DNA from: Rhodoligotrophos defluvii
GTDB lineage: Bacteria > Pseudomonadota > Alphaproteobacteria > Rhizobiales > Im1
NCBI RefSeq assembly: GCF_005281615.1
Contig: NZ_SZZM01000002.1
Span: forward strand, 310,001 to 374,000
Direction: 5' to 3'
Length of the DNA: 64,000 bases
Numbering within the stretch: the first letter of the stretch is position 1; each line of letters opens with the position of its first letter. Shown here piece after piece: positions 17,250-26,021 of this stretch. The notes under the pieces were generated by a model. It ran no database searches. It had not been told where the DNA came from and saw only the letters and a program-made list of their open reading frames with translations. The position numbers were made by a program, and so were the translations under genes.

Positions 17250-18470
17250 TCAGCGCACGACAGGCAGTTCGAGATCGAGCGCGGAGCCGTCGAAAGACAC
17301 CCTGGCGTTCGGGTCGCGGCTCGGCAAAATTACCGTCGCCAGACCCGGGGTCGTGATCTCGCCGCGCTGGTTCTCACCCCAGATCTCCAGATCGACGAGC
17401 GCGAAACCATCCTTCATGTATTTGCGCGATACCTTGCCCTTGCACCATGTCGTATCGCCCATGGTGTTGAAGCGCCGCATCTCGGTGCGCACCCGTTTGA
17501 GGAAAGCGGCGTCGCCCATCCAGTTGGTGACCAGCGAGCACATCCAGGATGACCGCTGCGGGCCGTAGTCATAGACGCCCGGAACACCGACCTCTTTGGC
17601 AGTCGATTCGCGATGATGTCCAATGCCCGTATATTCGATGCCGCCGCCCGCTTCGGGATTGCGGAAGAAGTGCCCGGGATGCTTCATTGCCGCCTGAAAG
17701 ACGACACCGTGCGTGTGGCCGCGGCCGCTGCCGACGAGGAAACCCATCGTGTCCATGAGCGAGAGCGGTCCACGTACGATCGGATCGAGCTGCTCGCCTT
17801 CCTTCACGTCCTCCCAATAGCGCACGTTGCTGCCGCGGATACGCTCGGGCTCGCGCATGATCGCGTCGTCGATGGCCTCGTATTCCTCGGGCGTGTATTC
17901 ATGCGTCTTGATGTCCTTGTATTTGCCGGCCTCGCGCGCGGCCCTGCGCTCGTGCCGGGTACAGGTGCCAAGCGCGCGCGCGACGATTTCGCCACGCTGG
18001 TTGCTGTAGGTCGCCTCCACATATTGCAGCACCAGGCGGCCGGAGAACTTGCTCTGCTTCTCCTCCACGCCCACCACGCGCTCGATGGCGCTGATGCGGT
18101 CACCCGGCCGTATGTGGCGAAACAGCTCCCAGTCGTTTCCCGCGTAGAAACCGTGCACGCCCGGAAGGCCCCAGCGCGTGCGCCCCACCCAGCCGAAGGC
18201 CATGGGAAACATCGGGTGCCCGATCTGACCGCCATAACGCGAATTGCGGCCGTATTCCTGCTCACGGTACAGCGGGTTCAGGTCGCCTATGCCGTTGCAC
18301 CAGTTGCGCAGAGTATCCGTGGTCGCATCCTGCAGATACGGGCCTTCTGGGCGCAATTGTAGGCCGATCATGGCCCGGGCGGCGGCGACAGCCTCGTCCG
18401 TGATCTTTCCCTCTGCCGGGGCGGTCCCGACATCCTGCTCGGCCTTCTGCTTGGTCGCCATCGTGGTCAC
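17250..18470 (-). CDS. FAS1-like/MaoC-type acyl dehydratase (double hotdog)
   Basis: 406-residue protein with two hotdog domains. The first (about 30-180) contains the MaoC/FAS1-like motif NWCNGIGDLNPLYRE and GHPMFPMAF; the second (about 230-400) starts with an EQLDPIVRGPLSLMDTMGF stretch and ends in GATP-like TTPGLATVILPSR. Such proteins hydrate or dehydrate acyl-CoA or acyl-acid double bonds. The gene heads the four-gene operon running to 13961; two AATGCATT boxes lie upstream at 18544 and 18660, predicted GntR sites. ATG codons at residues 1 and 4 are both possible starts. Substrate unknown. Confidence 0.85.
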   Translation of the reverse strand: MTTMATKQKAEQDVGTAPAEGKITDEAVAAARAMIGLQLRPEGPYLQDATTDTLRNWCNGIGDLNPLYREQEYGRNSRYGGQIGHPMFPMAFGWVGRTRWGLPGVHGFYAGNDWELFRHIRPGDRISAIERVVGVEEKQSKFSGRLVLQYVEATYSNQRGEIVARALGTCTRHERRAAREAGKYKDIKTHEYTPEEYEAIDDAIMREPERIRGSNVRYWEDVKEGEQLDPIVRGPLSLMDTMGFLVGSGRGHTHGVVFQAAMKHPGHFFRNPEAGGGIEYTGIGHHRESTAKEVGVPGVYDYGPQRSSWMCSLVTNWMGDAAFLKRVRTEMRRFNTMGDTTWCKGKVSRKYMKDGFALVDLEIWGENQRGEITTPGLATVILPSRDPNARVSFDGSALDLELPVVR

Positions 18471-18540
18471 GGCACGCGTCTCCCTTCGAATTTCCTGCCC
18501 AGCTTGCCCTCGGGAATGCCGAGGATCGGCTCTTCCGATA

Positions 18541-18554
18541 TTTAATGCATTTTA
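18541..18554. promoter_or_regulatory. Predicted GntR operator (AATGCATT box)
   Basis: TTTAATGCATTTTA contains the palindrome AATGCATT (18544-18551), 74 bases upstream of the dehydratase/CoA-transferase operon. Related boxes occur before every likely transcription unit of the cluster. Confidence 0.5.
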
Positions 18555-18657
18555 TTTTTCACAGTCAATCGGCATTCGGGAAGAGAATTGCGACGCCAGC
18601 AGGAAATTCGGAATTTTAGGAGTTAATTGCTTTCTTGCGCGTTCGACGCGCACAGAA

Positions 18658-18670
18658 ACAATGCATTATT
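18658..18670. promoter_or_regulatory. Predicted GntR operator (AATGCATT box), second copy
   Basis: ACAATGCATTATT with core AATGCATT at 18660-18667, in the 223-base gap between the isochorismatase-fold gene and the dehydratase operon. It lies 116 bases from the box at 18544, so both could serve the same promoter. Confidence 0.45.
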
Positions 18671-18693
18671 TGCGAAGCAGCGAACCGGGGCAG

Positions 18694-19272
18694 TCAGAAT
18701 TCCACCCCCGCCGCAGTCGTGACCTGCGCATAGCGGCGCAATCCGGCCAGAGCATAGTCATGCTCCTCCTTCGTTGCGCCGGCGCAGCAATCTTCCAGGA
18801 CGACACAGGCATAGTCGCGGTCATGCCCTTCCCGCACCGCCGCCGAGACGACGCCATTGGTCGACACCCCGGCCAGGATCAGCCGCCCTATGCCCTGCGC
18901 ACGTAGAAACGGTTCCAGCCTCGTGCCGTAAAAGGGGCTGACCCGGTGCTTGATAATGTCCAAATCGCCTTCCTGCGGAGCGAAATCGGCGAAGACCTCG
19001 GTTCCCCAGGCACCGAGGATGAAGAGCCCGTTCTCGCGTGCCTTGGAGAAAACCGGTGATCCGGGCGGGCATTCGGCATAATCGGGCGAAAACCCGACGC
19101 GCACATAGCCCACCCTTGTGCCGGCCTCGCGCGCCCGCCTGATTGCGAGCACCGTGTTTTCGTAGACCCCGCGCTCCCGGCAGAGCGGCACATATGTCTT
19201 GGCGCCCATCCCTTCGGGGTGGACCAGGTCGTTGATCATGTCCATGACAAGCAGAACGGTGTCGGAAGCCAT
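18694..19272 (-). CDS. Isochorismatase-fold hydrolase without the catalytic cysteine
   Basis: 192-residue alpha/beta protein of the isochorismatase/cysteine-hydrolase superfamily. The catalytic Asp (VMDMINDL, D11) and Lys (DIIKHRVSPF, K108) are present. In the nucleophile loop GVSTNGVV, however, Val141 occupies the place of Cys in the usual TNxC motif; the protein therefore resembles non-cysteine members such as true isochorismatases rather than amidohydrolases like carbamoylsarcosine amidase. ATG 19272 is chosen over the upstream ATG (19311) because GAGGAG precedes it at a good distance. It lies between the GntR gene and the dehydratase operon and probably performs a hydrolytic step in the same pathway; substrate unknown. 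Confidence 0.85.
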   Translation of the reverse strand: MASDTVLLVMDMINDLVHPEGMGAKTYVPLCRERGVYENTVLAIRRAREAGTRVGYVRVGFSPDYAECPPGSPVFSKARENGLFILGAWGTEVFADFAPQEGDLDIIKHRVSPFYGTRLEPFLRAQGIGRLILAGVSTNGVVSAAVREGHDRDYACVVLEDCCAGATKEEHDYALAGLRRYAQVTTAAGVEF

Positions 19273-19351
19273 ATTCCGTCTCCTCGTTTCTTCATTTCTG
19301 CAATCGGGCAAGCCCGCGGAAACGTCGGAACGAGGTCGGCGTTTCTTCGGC

Positions 19352-20023
19352 CTATCCGCTGTAGCTTGCCTTGAATTCTTCCCAGCCGGCGCGGATATGC
19401 GTGCGCAGGGCGGCGAGCATCGCGCCCTCGTCGCGTGCCAGGATCGCGCTCAGCATCTCCCGATGCTCGCGGGAGGCGCGCTCGATGCGATTGTCGAGCT
19501 TGTTGATCAGGTCGAACGGATATCGCGCCCAGAGGGTGCGCACGAACCGCAGCGTCTGCGGCAGATCTGCGGCAAGGTAGAGCAGCTCGTGGAAGCGATA
19601 GTTGATCTTGCGCACGGCATCGCGGTCTCCACGTGCAGCCGCATCGTCCAACTCGCCCTGCAGCGCGCGCAGACCCTCCATCTCGGCCGCCGTCAGGCGC
19701 TGCATCGCCTTCAATGCCAGTTTCGATTCGAGCGTCACGCGCAGGTCGACGATCTCTTCGGTCGCGTTCAGATCGAAGGGCGCCACGACCGCCCCTCGAT
19801 GCGAGGTGCCGAGGATGAAGCCTTCCGCCTCGAGAAGCTTTATCGCCTCGCGCACCGGCGTAATGCTCGTCCCGGTCATTTCCGCGATCTGTGCCTGCTT
19901 CAGCTTCGATCCACGCGGGAATTGACCGGAAATAATGCCTTCTCGAAGGTAATCGGCGATCCGCTCTTCCTTGGTCTGGTGCTTCAACCTGTTGGCCTTC
20001 CGTGCACTTTTCAGACGTCTCAC
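19352..20023 (-). CDS. GntR-family transcriptional regulator, FCD (FadR) subfamily
   Basis: 223-residue regulator with an N-terminal GntR winged helix (about 17-80; AEMTGTSITPVREAIKLLEAEG is split here as AEMTGTSITPVREA and IKLLEAEGF) and an all-helical FCD ligand domain (about 90-220). The FCD metal-type residues are suggested by the Asp in LRVTLESK context, the HELL segment (NYRFHELLY) and REHREML, RTHIRAG. Such proteins are repressors released by organic acids. A TGCATAATGCA dyad just upstream of its own start (20038-20048) and related boxes in front of the other cluster units suggest autoregulation and cluster-wide control. Confidence 0.93.
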   Translation of the reverse strand: MRRLKSARKANRLKHQTKEERIADYLREGIISGQFPRGSKLKQAQIAEMTGTSITPVREAIKLLEAEGFILGTSHRGAVVAPFDLNATEEIVDLRVTLESKLALKAMQRLTAAEMEGLRALQGELDDAAARGDRDAVRKINYRFHELLYLAADLPQTLRFVRTLWARYPFDLINKLDNRIERASREHREMLSAILARDEGAMLAALRTHIRAGWEEFKASYSG

Positions 20024-20037
20024 AGCATGTGGAGAAT

Positions 20038-20048
20038 TGCATAATGCA
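20038..20048. promoter_or_regulatory. Predicted GntR operator (TGCATAATGCA)
   Basis: Perfect odd-centred dyad TGCAT-A-ATGCA, 15 bases upstream of the GntR start and in the 46-base gap to the MBL-fold gene. The same 11-mer occurs at 27300-27310, upstream of the binding-protein gene. Confidence 0.55.
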
Positions 20049-20069
20049 CTCCTTCACAAGGGCATGATC

Positions 20070-20879
20070 TCACCTGCGGGTGGGTGAAACGTCAAGCCGG
20101 AAGATGTTTTGCGTGTTTTCCACGGGATAGATCTCGGCAATCCGCGGATCATGGGCGGGAAGCACGTGGTCGTCGCTGTCGGCAAGCGCCCGGATCCGGT
20201 CGTGGGCGGCGATCATGTCGGAGAGGTTGAAGGCCACCGCAAAGGGTATGCCCCGCTCGTATTCCTCATAGTAATGCAGCGCGTCCGAGGCGAGCACCAC
20301 CCACCCGCGGCCGGTGCGCACCCGCACGACCTCCTGCCCGGCGCAATGCCCGCCTACCCAATGCACACTCACGCCTTGGGCTATGTGCTCGTCCCGCCCG
20401 TGCAGCGAAAGCCGTCCGCCATGCAGGAGATGGACGAGGCGCGAAATCTCATCCGGCTCGTAGGCACGGCGGAACCAGGGCTTTTCCATCCAAGGCCCCG
20501 TGACATAGGCCATCTCCTCCGCCTGCATGTGGAAACGGGCGTGCGGAAAAGCGTCCAGATATCCCAGGTGATCGTAATGAGCATGCGTGAGGATGACCGT
20601 GTCCGCCGTCGCGGCGTCCACGCCCAGTGTGGCCAAAGCCTGCACCGGGCTCAGGAGATGGGTGTGGCCGTGCTTTGCCGCCTTCTGCGGATCCATGCCG
20701 GTATCGACGACAATGGCCCGTCCATCGCCGATCAGAACCCAGGAATAAAAGTCCAACACCTGGGGTGCTGCCGGATCGGCCTCAAGGATGAAGTTCTGGC
20801 CGCGCCTGCGCTCCTTGTTGGTCGCATGGCGGATGCCGTAGATGCGCCACGTCGCTCCCTTCTCTGCGGCCTCAGGCAT
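20070..20879 (-). CDS. Metallo-beta-lactamase-fold hydrolase, AHL-lactonase-like
   Basis: 269-residue MBL-fold protein with the metal motif THAHYDHLG (H99, H101, D103, H104), a second-site His in WVGGHCAGQ and Asp in ASDALHYY, and a C-terminal PAHDPRI. This layout is that of the N-acyl-homoserine-lactone lactonase family, whose members hydrolyse various lactones or esters. Inside a catabolic operon, 27 bases after livF, a role in opening a lactone or ester intermediate is more likely than quorum quenching; that is inference. Confidence 0.88.
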   Translation of the reverse strand: MPEAAEKGATWRIYGIRHATNKERRRGQNFILEADPAAPQVLDFYSWVLIGDGRAIVVDTGMDPQKAAKHGHTHLLSPVQALATLGVDAATADTVILTHAHYDHLGYLDAFPHARFHMQAEEMAYVTGPWMEKPWFRRAYEPDEISRLVHLLHGGRLSLHGRDEHIAQGVSVHWVGGHCAGQEVVRVRTGRGWVVLASDALHYYEEYERGIPFAVAFNLSDMIAAHDRIRALADSDDHVLPAHDPRIAEIYPVENTQNIFRLDVSPTRR

Positions 20880-20906
20880 GCTTTTGCCTCCCCTTCCCTT
20901 CTGCCT

Positions 20907-21635
20907 TCAGGCGCTTGCACCGAGATAGGCTTCGATCGCCTCCTGGCGGGCCGAATCCTCCTTCAGCTCCTCCCTGGTGCGCTGCCCCACCAGGCGCCCC
21001 GCGCGCAGGAAATGCACCTCGTCGCAAAGGCGCATGGTCATCGCCAAATTCTGCTCGACCAGCACGATAGCCAAGTCGCTCTCCTTGCGGATCGCGCTCA
21101 GCCGGTCGAACACCCGGCGCACCAGAAGCGGCGCCAGCCCGAGGGAGGGCTCGTCCAGGAGCAGCAGGCGCGGAGCCGCCATCAATCCCCGCCCGATCGC
21201 CAGCATCTGCTGCTCGCCGCCGCTCAACCGCCAGGCTGATCGCTCGGCCTTGTCGGCGATCTCCGGGAACAGGTCGAGCACCATGTCGATCCGCTGCCGC
21301 CGCCTGCTTCCGGAGAGATGATAGCCCCCCAGGACGAGGTTCTCGCGCACGGTCATGTTGCCGACGATCTCGCGCCCCTCCGGAACGTAGACGATGCCCT
21401 TGCGGACCCGCTCCCGGGCAGGCGCGGCCTCGACCGGCTCGCCTTCGAAGCGGATTTGGCCGCGCGCCGGAATAAGCCCCGCAATGGCCTTCATGATCGA
21501 CGTCTTTCCCGCCCCGTTCGCACCGAGCAGTGCCACGACCGAGCCCGGCCCGACGGAGAAGGAGACCTTCTCCACCGCCTGCGCCGTCGCGCCATAGAAG
21601 ACCGAGAGGTTGGATATGTTGAGCAGGTCAGTCAT
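20907..21635 (-). CDS. Branched-chain-amino-acid-type ABC transporter ATPase, LivF type
   Basis: 242-residue ATPase with Walker A LLGANGAGKTS, signature LSGGEQQML and Walker B LLLLDEPSLGLAP, the last two being the standard LivF forms. It overlaps the LivG-type gene by eight bases. HAAT-family importers like this carry many organic acids and amides besides amino acids; context suggests it feeds the acyl-CoA pathway of this cluster. Confidence 0.95.
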   Translation of the reverse strand: MTDLLNISNLSVFYGATAQAVEKVSFSVGPGSVVALLGANGAGKTSIMKAIAGLIPARGQIRFEGEPVEAAPARERVRKGIVYVPEGREIVGNMTVRENLVLGGYHLSGSRRRQRIDMVLDLFPEIADKAERSAWRLSGGEQQMLAIGRGLMAAPRLLLLDEPSLGLAPLLVRRVFDRLSAIRKESDLAIVLVEQNLAMTMRLCDEVHFLRAGRLVGQRTREELKEDSARQEAIEAYLGASA

Positions 21636-22404
21636 CGTCGCTGCCCAAATAGATCCGCACCACGTCGGGGTCGTTGCGGACCTCTTGCGGCGTGCCGCAG
21701 GCGACGAACTCGCCGAAATTCAGCACGTAGATCCGGTCGCATATGGACATGACGAGATCCATGTCGTGCTCCACGACCACCATGACGAGGCCGGGCGCGG
21801 CAAGGGCGCTGAGGCTAACCATCAGATCCCGCGTCTCGGCATTGTTGAGCCCTGCCGCGGGCTCGTCGAGCAGGAGGACCGAGGGTTTCCCGACAATGGC
21901 GCGGGCGATTTCAACCAGCCGCAGCATGCCGGGCGGCAGCTCGCCCGGCATCCTGTCGCCCACATCCGGCAAGCCCAGCTCGGCAAGAGCCGACCAAGCC
22001 GCCGACCGCATCTCCTCTCGCTCCGCCCGGCCTCGCGGCAGCGGCAGGAAAGCGTCCGGCCATCCGGAGTAGAAATTGCGCGCCACACCGATCATCACAT
22101 TTTCCAGGACCGTCAGATCGGGGCTCAGCGCCACATGCTGGAAGCTGCGCACGATGCCCATACTCGCGCGCGCCGCAGGCGGCAGGCCGTCGAGGCTGTG
22201 CCCGGAATAGGTGATGGTTCCGGATTGGGGCGAATAGGCGCCGGTCAGGCAATTAAATAGGCTCGTCTTCCCCGCGCCGTTGGGGCCGATCAGCCCGGTG
22301 ATTTCCCCCGCGCGGAATTGGACATCCAGCCCCTTCAGCACCTGGATGCCGCCGAATGAAAGGGAAATGCCTTTCCCTTCGAGCGCCGTCACTGCACCGT
22401 TCAT
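21628..22404 (-). CDS. Branched-chain-amino-acid-type ABC transporter ATPase, LivG type
   Basis: 258-residue ATPase with Walker A IGPNGAGKTSLFNC, the LivG-typical GIVRSFQHVALSP loop, a modified signature LPPGMLRLVEIARA in place of LSGGxQR, and Walker B VLLLDEPAAGLNN. LivG proteins often have this divergent signature. The C-terminus carries the LivG tail NFGEFVACGTPQEVRNDPDV. The start overlaps the LivM stop by ATGA. Confidence 0.95.
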   Translation of the reverse strand: MNGAVTALEGKGISLSFGGIQVLKGLDVQFRAGEITGLIGPNGAGKTSLFNCLTGAYSPQSGTITYSGHSLDGLPPAARASMGIVRSFQHVALSPDLTVLENVMIGVARNFYSGWPDAFLPLPRGRAEREEMRSAAWSALAELGLPDVGDRMPGELPPGMLRLVEIARAIVGKPSVLLLDEPAAGLNNAETRDLMVSLSALAAPGLVMVVVEHDMDLVMSICDRIYVLNFGEFVACGTPQEVRNDPDVVRIYLGSDDD

Positions 22405-23378
22405 CGCGCCGCCTCCTTCCGGTGGCCGGCGATCTCCCGAATGCGTGGCAGGTAATGGCCAATGAGGATCATGCCCAGAAGCGCCAGCCCATAGAGCACC
22501 GGTATCCAGGCACCCGAGGCCGACAGGAGCTGCGGCACCAGCGTCAGAAAGGCGCCACCCACCAGCGCACGAGGCAGTGTGAGGCCGTAGAAGCCGACCA
22601 CCGAACCCACCAGCAGGAATATCGAGGACCAGAGCGTGAAGCCGCTGGGCGACACGGTCGAGCCGGCAAAGCCCAGCACGGCGCCATAGAGCGCGGCGAT
22701 ACCGCCGCTGATGCCCATCACGCTCACCCGCGCCCAGACGCGCGATGTCCCGAAAGCGTCCGCAGCAGCCGGATGCGACTTGGCCAGAAGCAGCGCCAGC
22801 CCCTGCCGCGACTGGCGCAGGCGCGCCAGCGCATAGGTGACGGCGACAAGGGCAAGCAAGGCGATGTAGTAACGCTGGTAGGACATGCTCACGCCCGGCA
22901 GGACCGGTTGAGAGACATAGAGCCCCTCATACCCGCCGGTCAGGCTATCCAGATTGTTGATGAGCTCCGGCATCGCCAGCGCCAGCGCCATGGTCGAAAC
23001 GGCGAGATAGATGCCGGAAAGCCTTCGCGAGGGCCATGCGAAGAGCACCCCGGACGCAACGCCGAGCACCACCGCCAGAGGCAGACTCACCGGAAGGGAA
23101 AGCCCGTAACGCGTGTCCAGAATGGCGACGCAATAGGCTCCTATGGCGGCGAAGAAGGCGTGGCCGATGGAAACCTCCCCGCCATAGCGGACAAGCATGC
23201 TGACGGAGAGCACGCCGATCGCATTGGCAAAGCACACGCCCAGCGCAAACACCCACGAGCCGCCAACGAACCACGGCAGGCAGACCAGCACGGCGATGAC
23301 TGCGTAGCCGAGCATCTCCGCCGGCGCGATCCCCTGAACCGGGTTGCGTAGACCAATCGAAGCGGTGCGGTCAGACAC
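22401..23378 (-). CDS. Branched-chain-amino-acid-type ABC transporter permease, LivM type
   Basis: 325-residue permease with about eight to nine transmembrane segments. The GGEVSIGHAFFAAIGAY segment is the LivM hallmark, and the cytoplasmic coupling loop contains AKSHPAAADAFGTS and RVSVMGISGGIAALYGAV. It overlaps livH by eight bases and livG by ATGA. Confidence 0.95.
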   Translation of the reverse strand: MSDRTASIGLRNPVQGIAPAEMLGYAVIAVLVCLPWFVGGSWVFALGVCFANAIGVLSVSMLVRYGGEVSIGHAFFAAIGAYCVAILDTRYGLSLPVSLPLAVVLGVASGVLFAWPSRRLSGIYLAVSTMALALAMPELINNLDSLTGGYEGLYVSQPVLPGVSMSYQRYYIALLALVAVTYALARLRQSRQGLALLLAKSHPAAADAFGTSRVWARVSVMGISGGIAALYGAVLGFAGSTVSPSGFTLWSSIFLLVGSVVGFYGLTLPRALVGGAFLTLVPQLLSASGAWIPVLYGLALLGMILIGHYLPRIREIAGHRKEAAR

Positions 23379-24279
23379 GGCTGCCTCCCACGCGCTCGAG
23401 AATGCCGTTCGGGAAGATGTTCAGCGCCACCAGGATGATCCCCAGGAGAAACGTGCTGCTGAACTCGGGCGACACGTAGAAGGTGAACAGGTTCATCAGG
23501 ATGCCGATGAGGATGCCGCCGATGAGGCTGCCCGGGAGGCTGGCAAATCCGCCGATCACCGCGGCGGCGAAGGCTTGCAGCATGAACGCGGCCACCGTGG
23601 TCACGCTCAGGAAGGTAGTCGGCACGATCAGCAGCGCTCCAACGACGCCCAGAACCGCCGCCACGATCCAGGCGAAAAGATGCACCGAGCGCAGATTCAG
23701 CCCGCAAACCTCGGCGGCGAACGGGTTATCCGAGATGGCTCGAAAGGCGATGCCGAGCTTGGTGTGGTCGATGACGAAGAAGAGAGCGCCGATGGTGACG
23801 ACCGCGACGGCGAGCACCGTCAGGTCGTAGCCCGTGACCAGCAGCCCCAGTACCGACAGGCTGAAGCGCGGCACCGGCAGGTCGAGGCCGACGATGTCGG
23901 CGCCGAAGATCAGCAGCGTCGCCCCCTGTGCGATCAGGCCGACGCCCAAAGTCGCTATCGTCGCCGTGAGGTCGTTCTCGAAGACCAGGGGCGAGATGAT
24001 CGCGTAGGTCAGGAAGGCAATGGCGATCACGGCGACGACCGCCAGGAGCACGGCAGCGCCCCAGCTGAGCTCCAGCAGCACCCCGCTCGAAAAGCCGTAT
24101 ATGAGGAAGGCGGCAAAGCCCGCCACATTGCCGTGCGAGAAATTCACCACCCGCGAGCACTTGAAGATCATGACCAGCCCGAGCGCCCCAAGCGCATAGA
24201 GGCAGCCGGTGATCATTCCCGACCAGATCAGCGGGAAGAGATCGCGCGCCGCCGTGGCAAGAACATCCGGGAGGCTCAT
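23371..24279 (-). CDS. Branched-chain-amino-acid-type ABC transporter permease, LivH type
   Basis: 302-residue permease. SGMITGCLYALGALGLVMIF and the FSHGNVAGFAAF stretch are typical LivH N-terminal motifs; AFRAISDNPFAAEVCGLN is the coupling loop that contacts the ATPase. The start overlaps the dehydrogenase gene's stop by ATGA, placing the importer in the same operon as the SDR and HIBADH-like enzymes. Confidence 0.95.
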   Translation of the reverse strand: MSLPDVLATAARDLFPLIWSGMITGCLYALGALGLVMIFKCSRVVNFSHGNVAGFAAFLIYGFSSGVLLELSWGAAVLLAVVAVIAIAFLTYAIISPLVFENDLTATIATLGVGLIAQGATLLIFGADIVGLDLPVPRFSLSVLGLLVTGYDLTVLAVAVVTIGALFFVIDHTKLGIAFRAISDNPFAAEVCGLNLRSVHLFAWIVAAVLGVVGALLIVPTTFLSVTTVAAFMLQAFAAAVIGGFASLPGSLIGGILIGILMNLFTFYVSPEFSSTFLLGIILVALNIFPNGILERVGGSRV

Positions 24280-25184
24280 GAGGTCTCGGCTCCCCCGCCT
24301 TGTCCCATGACGCCATCCTCCACGAGCTTGATCACGCCCGGGAAGTAGCGCCCGCCCAGCCCGTGCTCGACCGCGGCGCTGTAATAGCGCCGTGCGGTCT
24401 CGGCTGCGGGCAGCGGAATGCCCGCCTCACCTGCCAGCTCGAAGACGTAGCCGATGTCCTTGAGCACATATTCGGGCGAGAAAGCCTTTTCCGGAAAGTT
24501 GCGCGGCAGCATGGCCTTGCGGCCGTGATTGCGCAGAACGAAACTGTCGCCCGATCCCTTGGACACCGCTTCGAGCAGCGTCTCCGGGGCAACGCCCGCC
24601 TTCTCGCCCAGAACCATCATCTCGGCCAAAGCCACTGTGTTGGCGAAAACGAGCATGTTGTTGACGAGCTTCAGCACCTGCCCCGCCCCTACCTCGCCGC
24701 CATGCGTGATGTCGGTGGCGATGTAGTCGAGCATCGGCCGGATACGCGCGTAAAGTGCGTCCGGCGCGCCCACCATGATCGCGAGCTCGCCGCTTTGGGC
24801 CGCCTCGCGCGTGCGCGCCACCGGCGCGTCGGCAAAGCCGATATCCTTCTGCGCAAGGATGCCGGCCATCTTGCGCGCCACGGCAACGGGCATGGTGGAG
24901 AGGTCGACCACCGCCGTCCCCGGCCGTGCATTCGTCAGAATCAGGCCGCAGACCATCTCGACCTGCGGTCCGCCGGGCAGCGACAGGAAGACGAGATCCG
25001 CCTCCGCCGCCAGCGCCTCGATGGAAGCGGCGGTCTCGGCTTTGGTATCGCGCAATGCCGCCAGCGCCTCACTCGAGAGGTCGAAGGCGATCACCCGCCC
25101 GGGGTGCTTCCTGGCCATGTTCCGGCACATGGGGCCGCCCATGACGCCGAGCCCGATGAATCCGATCGTCGCGTCCTTGCTCAT
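24276..25184 (-). CDS. NAD(P)-dependent beta-hydroxyacid dehydrogenase (HIBADH family)
   Basis: 302-residue enzyme of the 3-hydroxyisobutyrate dehydrogenase / tartronate-semialdehyde reductase family. The Rossmann motif GFIGLGVMGGPMCRNM starts at residue 8 and the catalytic lysine motif GAGQVLKLVNNML gives K172. The substrate motif normally read DAPVSGG is here DAPVARTREAA (119-129), a subfamily form that changes the substrate-side loop. ATG 25184 is preferred; the longer open frame to 25622 runs through the upstream SDR gene. It is five bases from the SDR gene and probably oxidises a hydroxy-acid intermediate. Confidence 0.9.
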   Translation of the reverse strand: MSKDATIGFIGLGVMGGPMCRNMARKHPGRVIAFDLSSEALAALRDTKAETAASIEALAAEADLVFLSLPGGPQVEMVCGLILTNARPGTAVVDLSTMPVAVARKMAGILAQKDIGFADAPVARTREAAQSGELAIMVGAPDALYARIRPMLDYIATDITHGGEVGAGQVLKLVNNMLVFANTVALAEMMVLGEKAGVAPETLLEAVSKGSGDSFVLRNHGRKAMLPRNFPEKAFSPEYVLKDIGYVFELAGEAGIPLPAAETARRYYSAAVEHGLGGRYFPGVIKLVEDGVMGQGGGAETS

Positions 25185-25189
25185 GCCGC

Positions 25190-25939
25190 TCAATCCATCA
25201 ACATGCCGCCGTTCACGTCGAGAACGGTTCCGGTGATCCAGTTGGACGCGGGTGAACAGAGAAAGAGGATCGCTTGGGCGATATCTTCCGGCTGCCCGAA
25301 GCGCCCGAGCGGCACGTTGCCATTGGGAGAAGGGGCGGCGCGCTGCGTCACCGTTTCCCACATGGGCGTTTCCACCGGCCCCGGCGCGATGACATTGGCA
25401 AAGACGCCGTGCGAGGCTCCCGCCTTGGCGACCCACTTCATCAGCCCGTGCACGGCCGACTTGGCAGCCACATAGGAGGGGCCGGACGCCACACCGCCGA
25501 TCTTCGCCGCGATGGAACCGAGCGCCACGATTTTGCCCCCGCCCTGCTCGGCCATCACCGGAAAGACGGCACGGACGGGATTGACGACGCCCATCAGGTT
25601 GACATCGAGGATCGTGCGCCACTCTTCATTGGTGGATTGGGTCAGCGAGCGGTGGGAAATCGTCCCGGCACAAAGCACCAGCGCATCGATGCGGCCGTGC
25701 TCCCTGCGGATACCGCCCAGAAGTGCATCGGTTTCCTCCACCGAGGTCACGTCATAGCGACGGTAGACCACCTTGCCGGCGCTGAAGGTCGCCTCTTCCA
25801 CGATGTCGGTGGCGATCACCGTTGCGCCTGCCTCCGCAAGCGCCAAAACCGTCGCCCTGCCGATGCCTCCCGCAGCACCCGTGACTATGGCGACCGATCC
25901 GTCGAGACGCGCCGGCGCGCTGACCGGAACAAGGCCCAT
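25190..25939 (-). CDS. Short-chain dehydrogenase/reductase (SDR)
   Basis: 249-residue classical SDR. The cofactor motif TGAAGGIG begins at residue 20, the NAG-like motif reads LCAGT, and the catalytic set is N114, S142, Y156 and K160 (YVAAK). PGPVETPMWE and the C-terminal ITGTVLDVNGG complete the family pattern. ATG 25939 follows a GGAGG site; the frame continues to 26050 without support. Asp45 after the second strand (ATDI) suggests NAD rather than NADP. Likely oxidises an alcohol step in the imported compound. Confidence 0.92.
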   Translation of the reverse strand: MGLVPVSAPARLDGSVAIVTGAAGGIGRATVLALAEAGATVIATDIVEEATFSAGKVVYRRYDVTSVEETDALLGGIRREHGRIDALVLCAGTISHRSLTQSTNEEWRTILDVNLMGVVNPVRAVFPVMAEQGGGKIVALGSIAAKIGGVASGPSYVAAKSAVHGLMKWVAKAGASHGVFANVIAPGPVETPMWETVTQRAAPSPNGNVPLGRFGQPEDIAQAILFLCSPASNWITGTVLDVNGGMLMD

Positions 25940-26021
25940 TCGATTTCCTCCCGCGTTTTTCCTCTTCGTTCGACAGCATGGGCGCCCGCCGCATTTCTCG
26001 CAGCGGGCACACCGGCACCCC

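Noticed and set aside
16219-17568. 449-codon plus-strand frame
   Set aside because: Antisense to the CoA-transferase and dehydratase genes, which carry clear family motifs.
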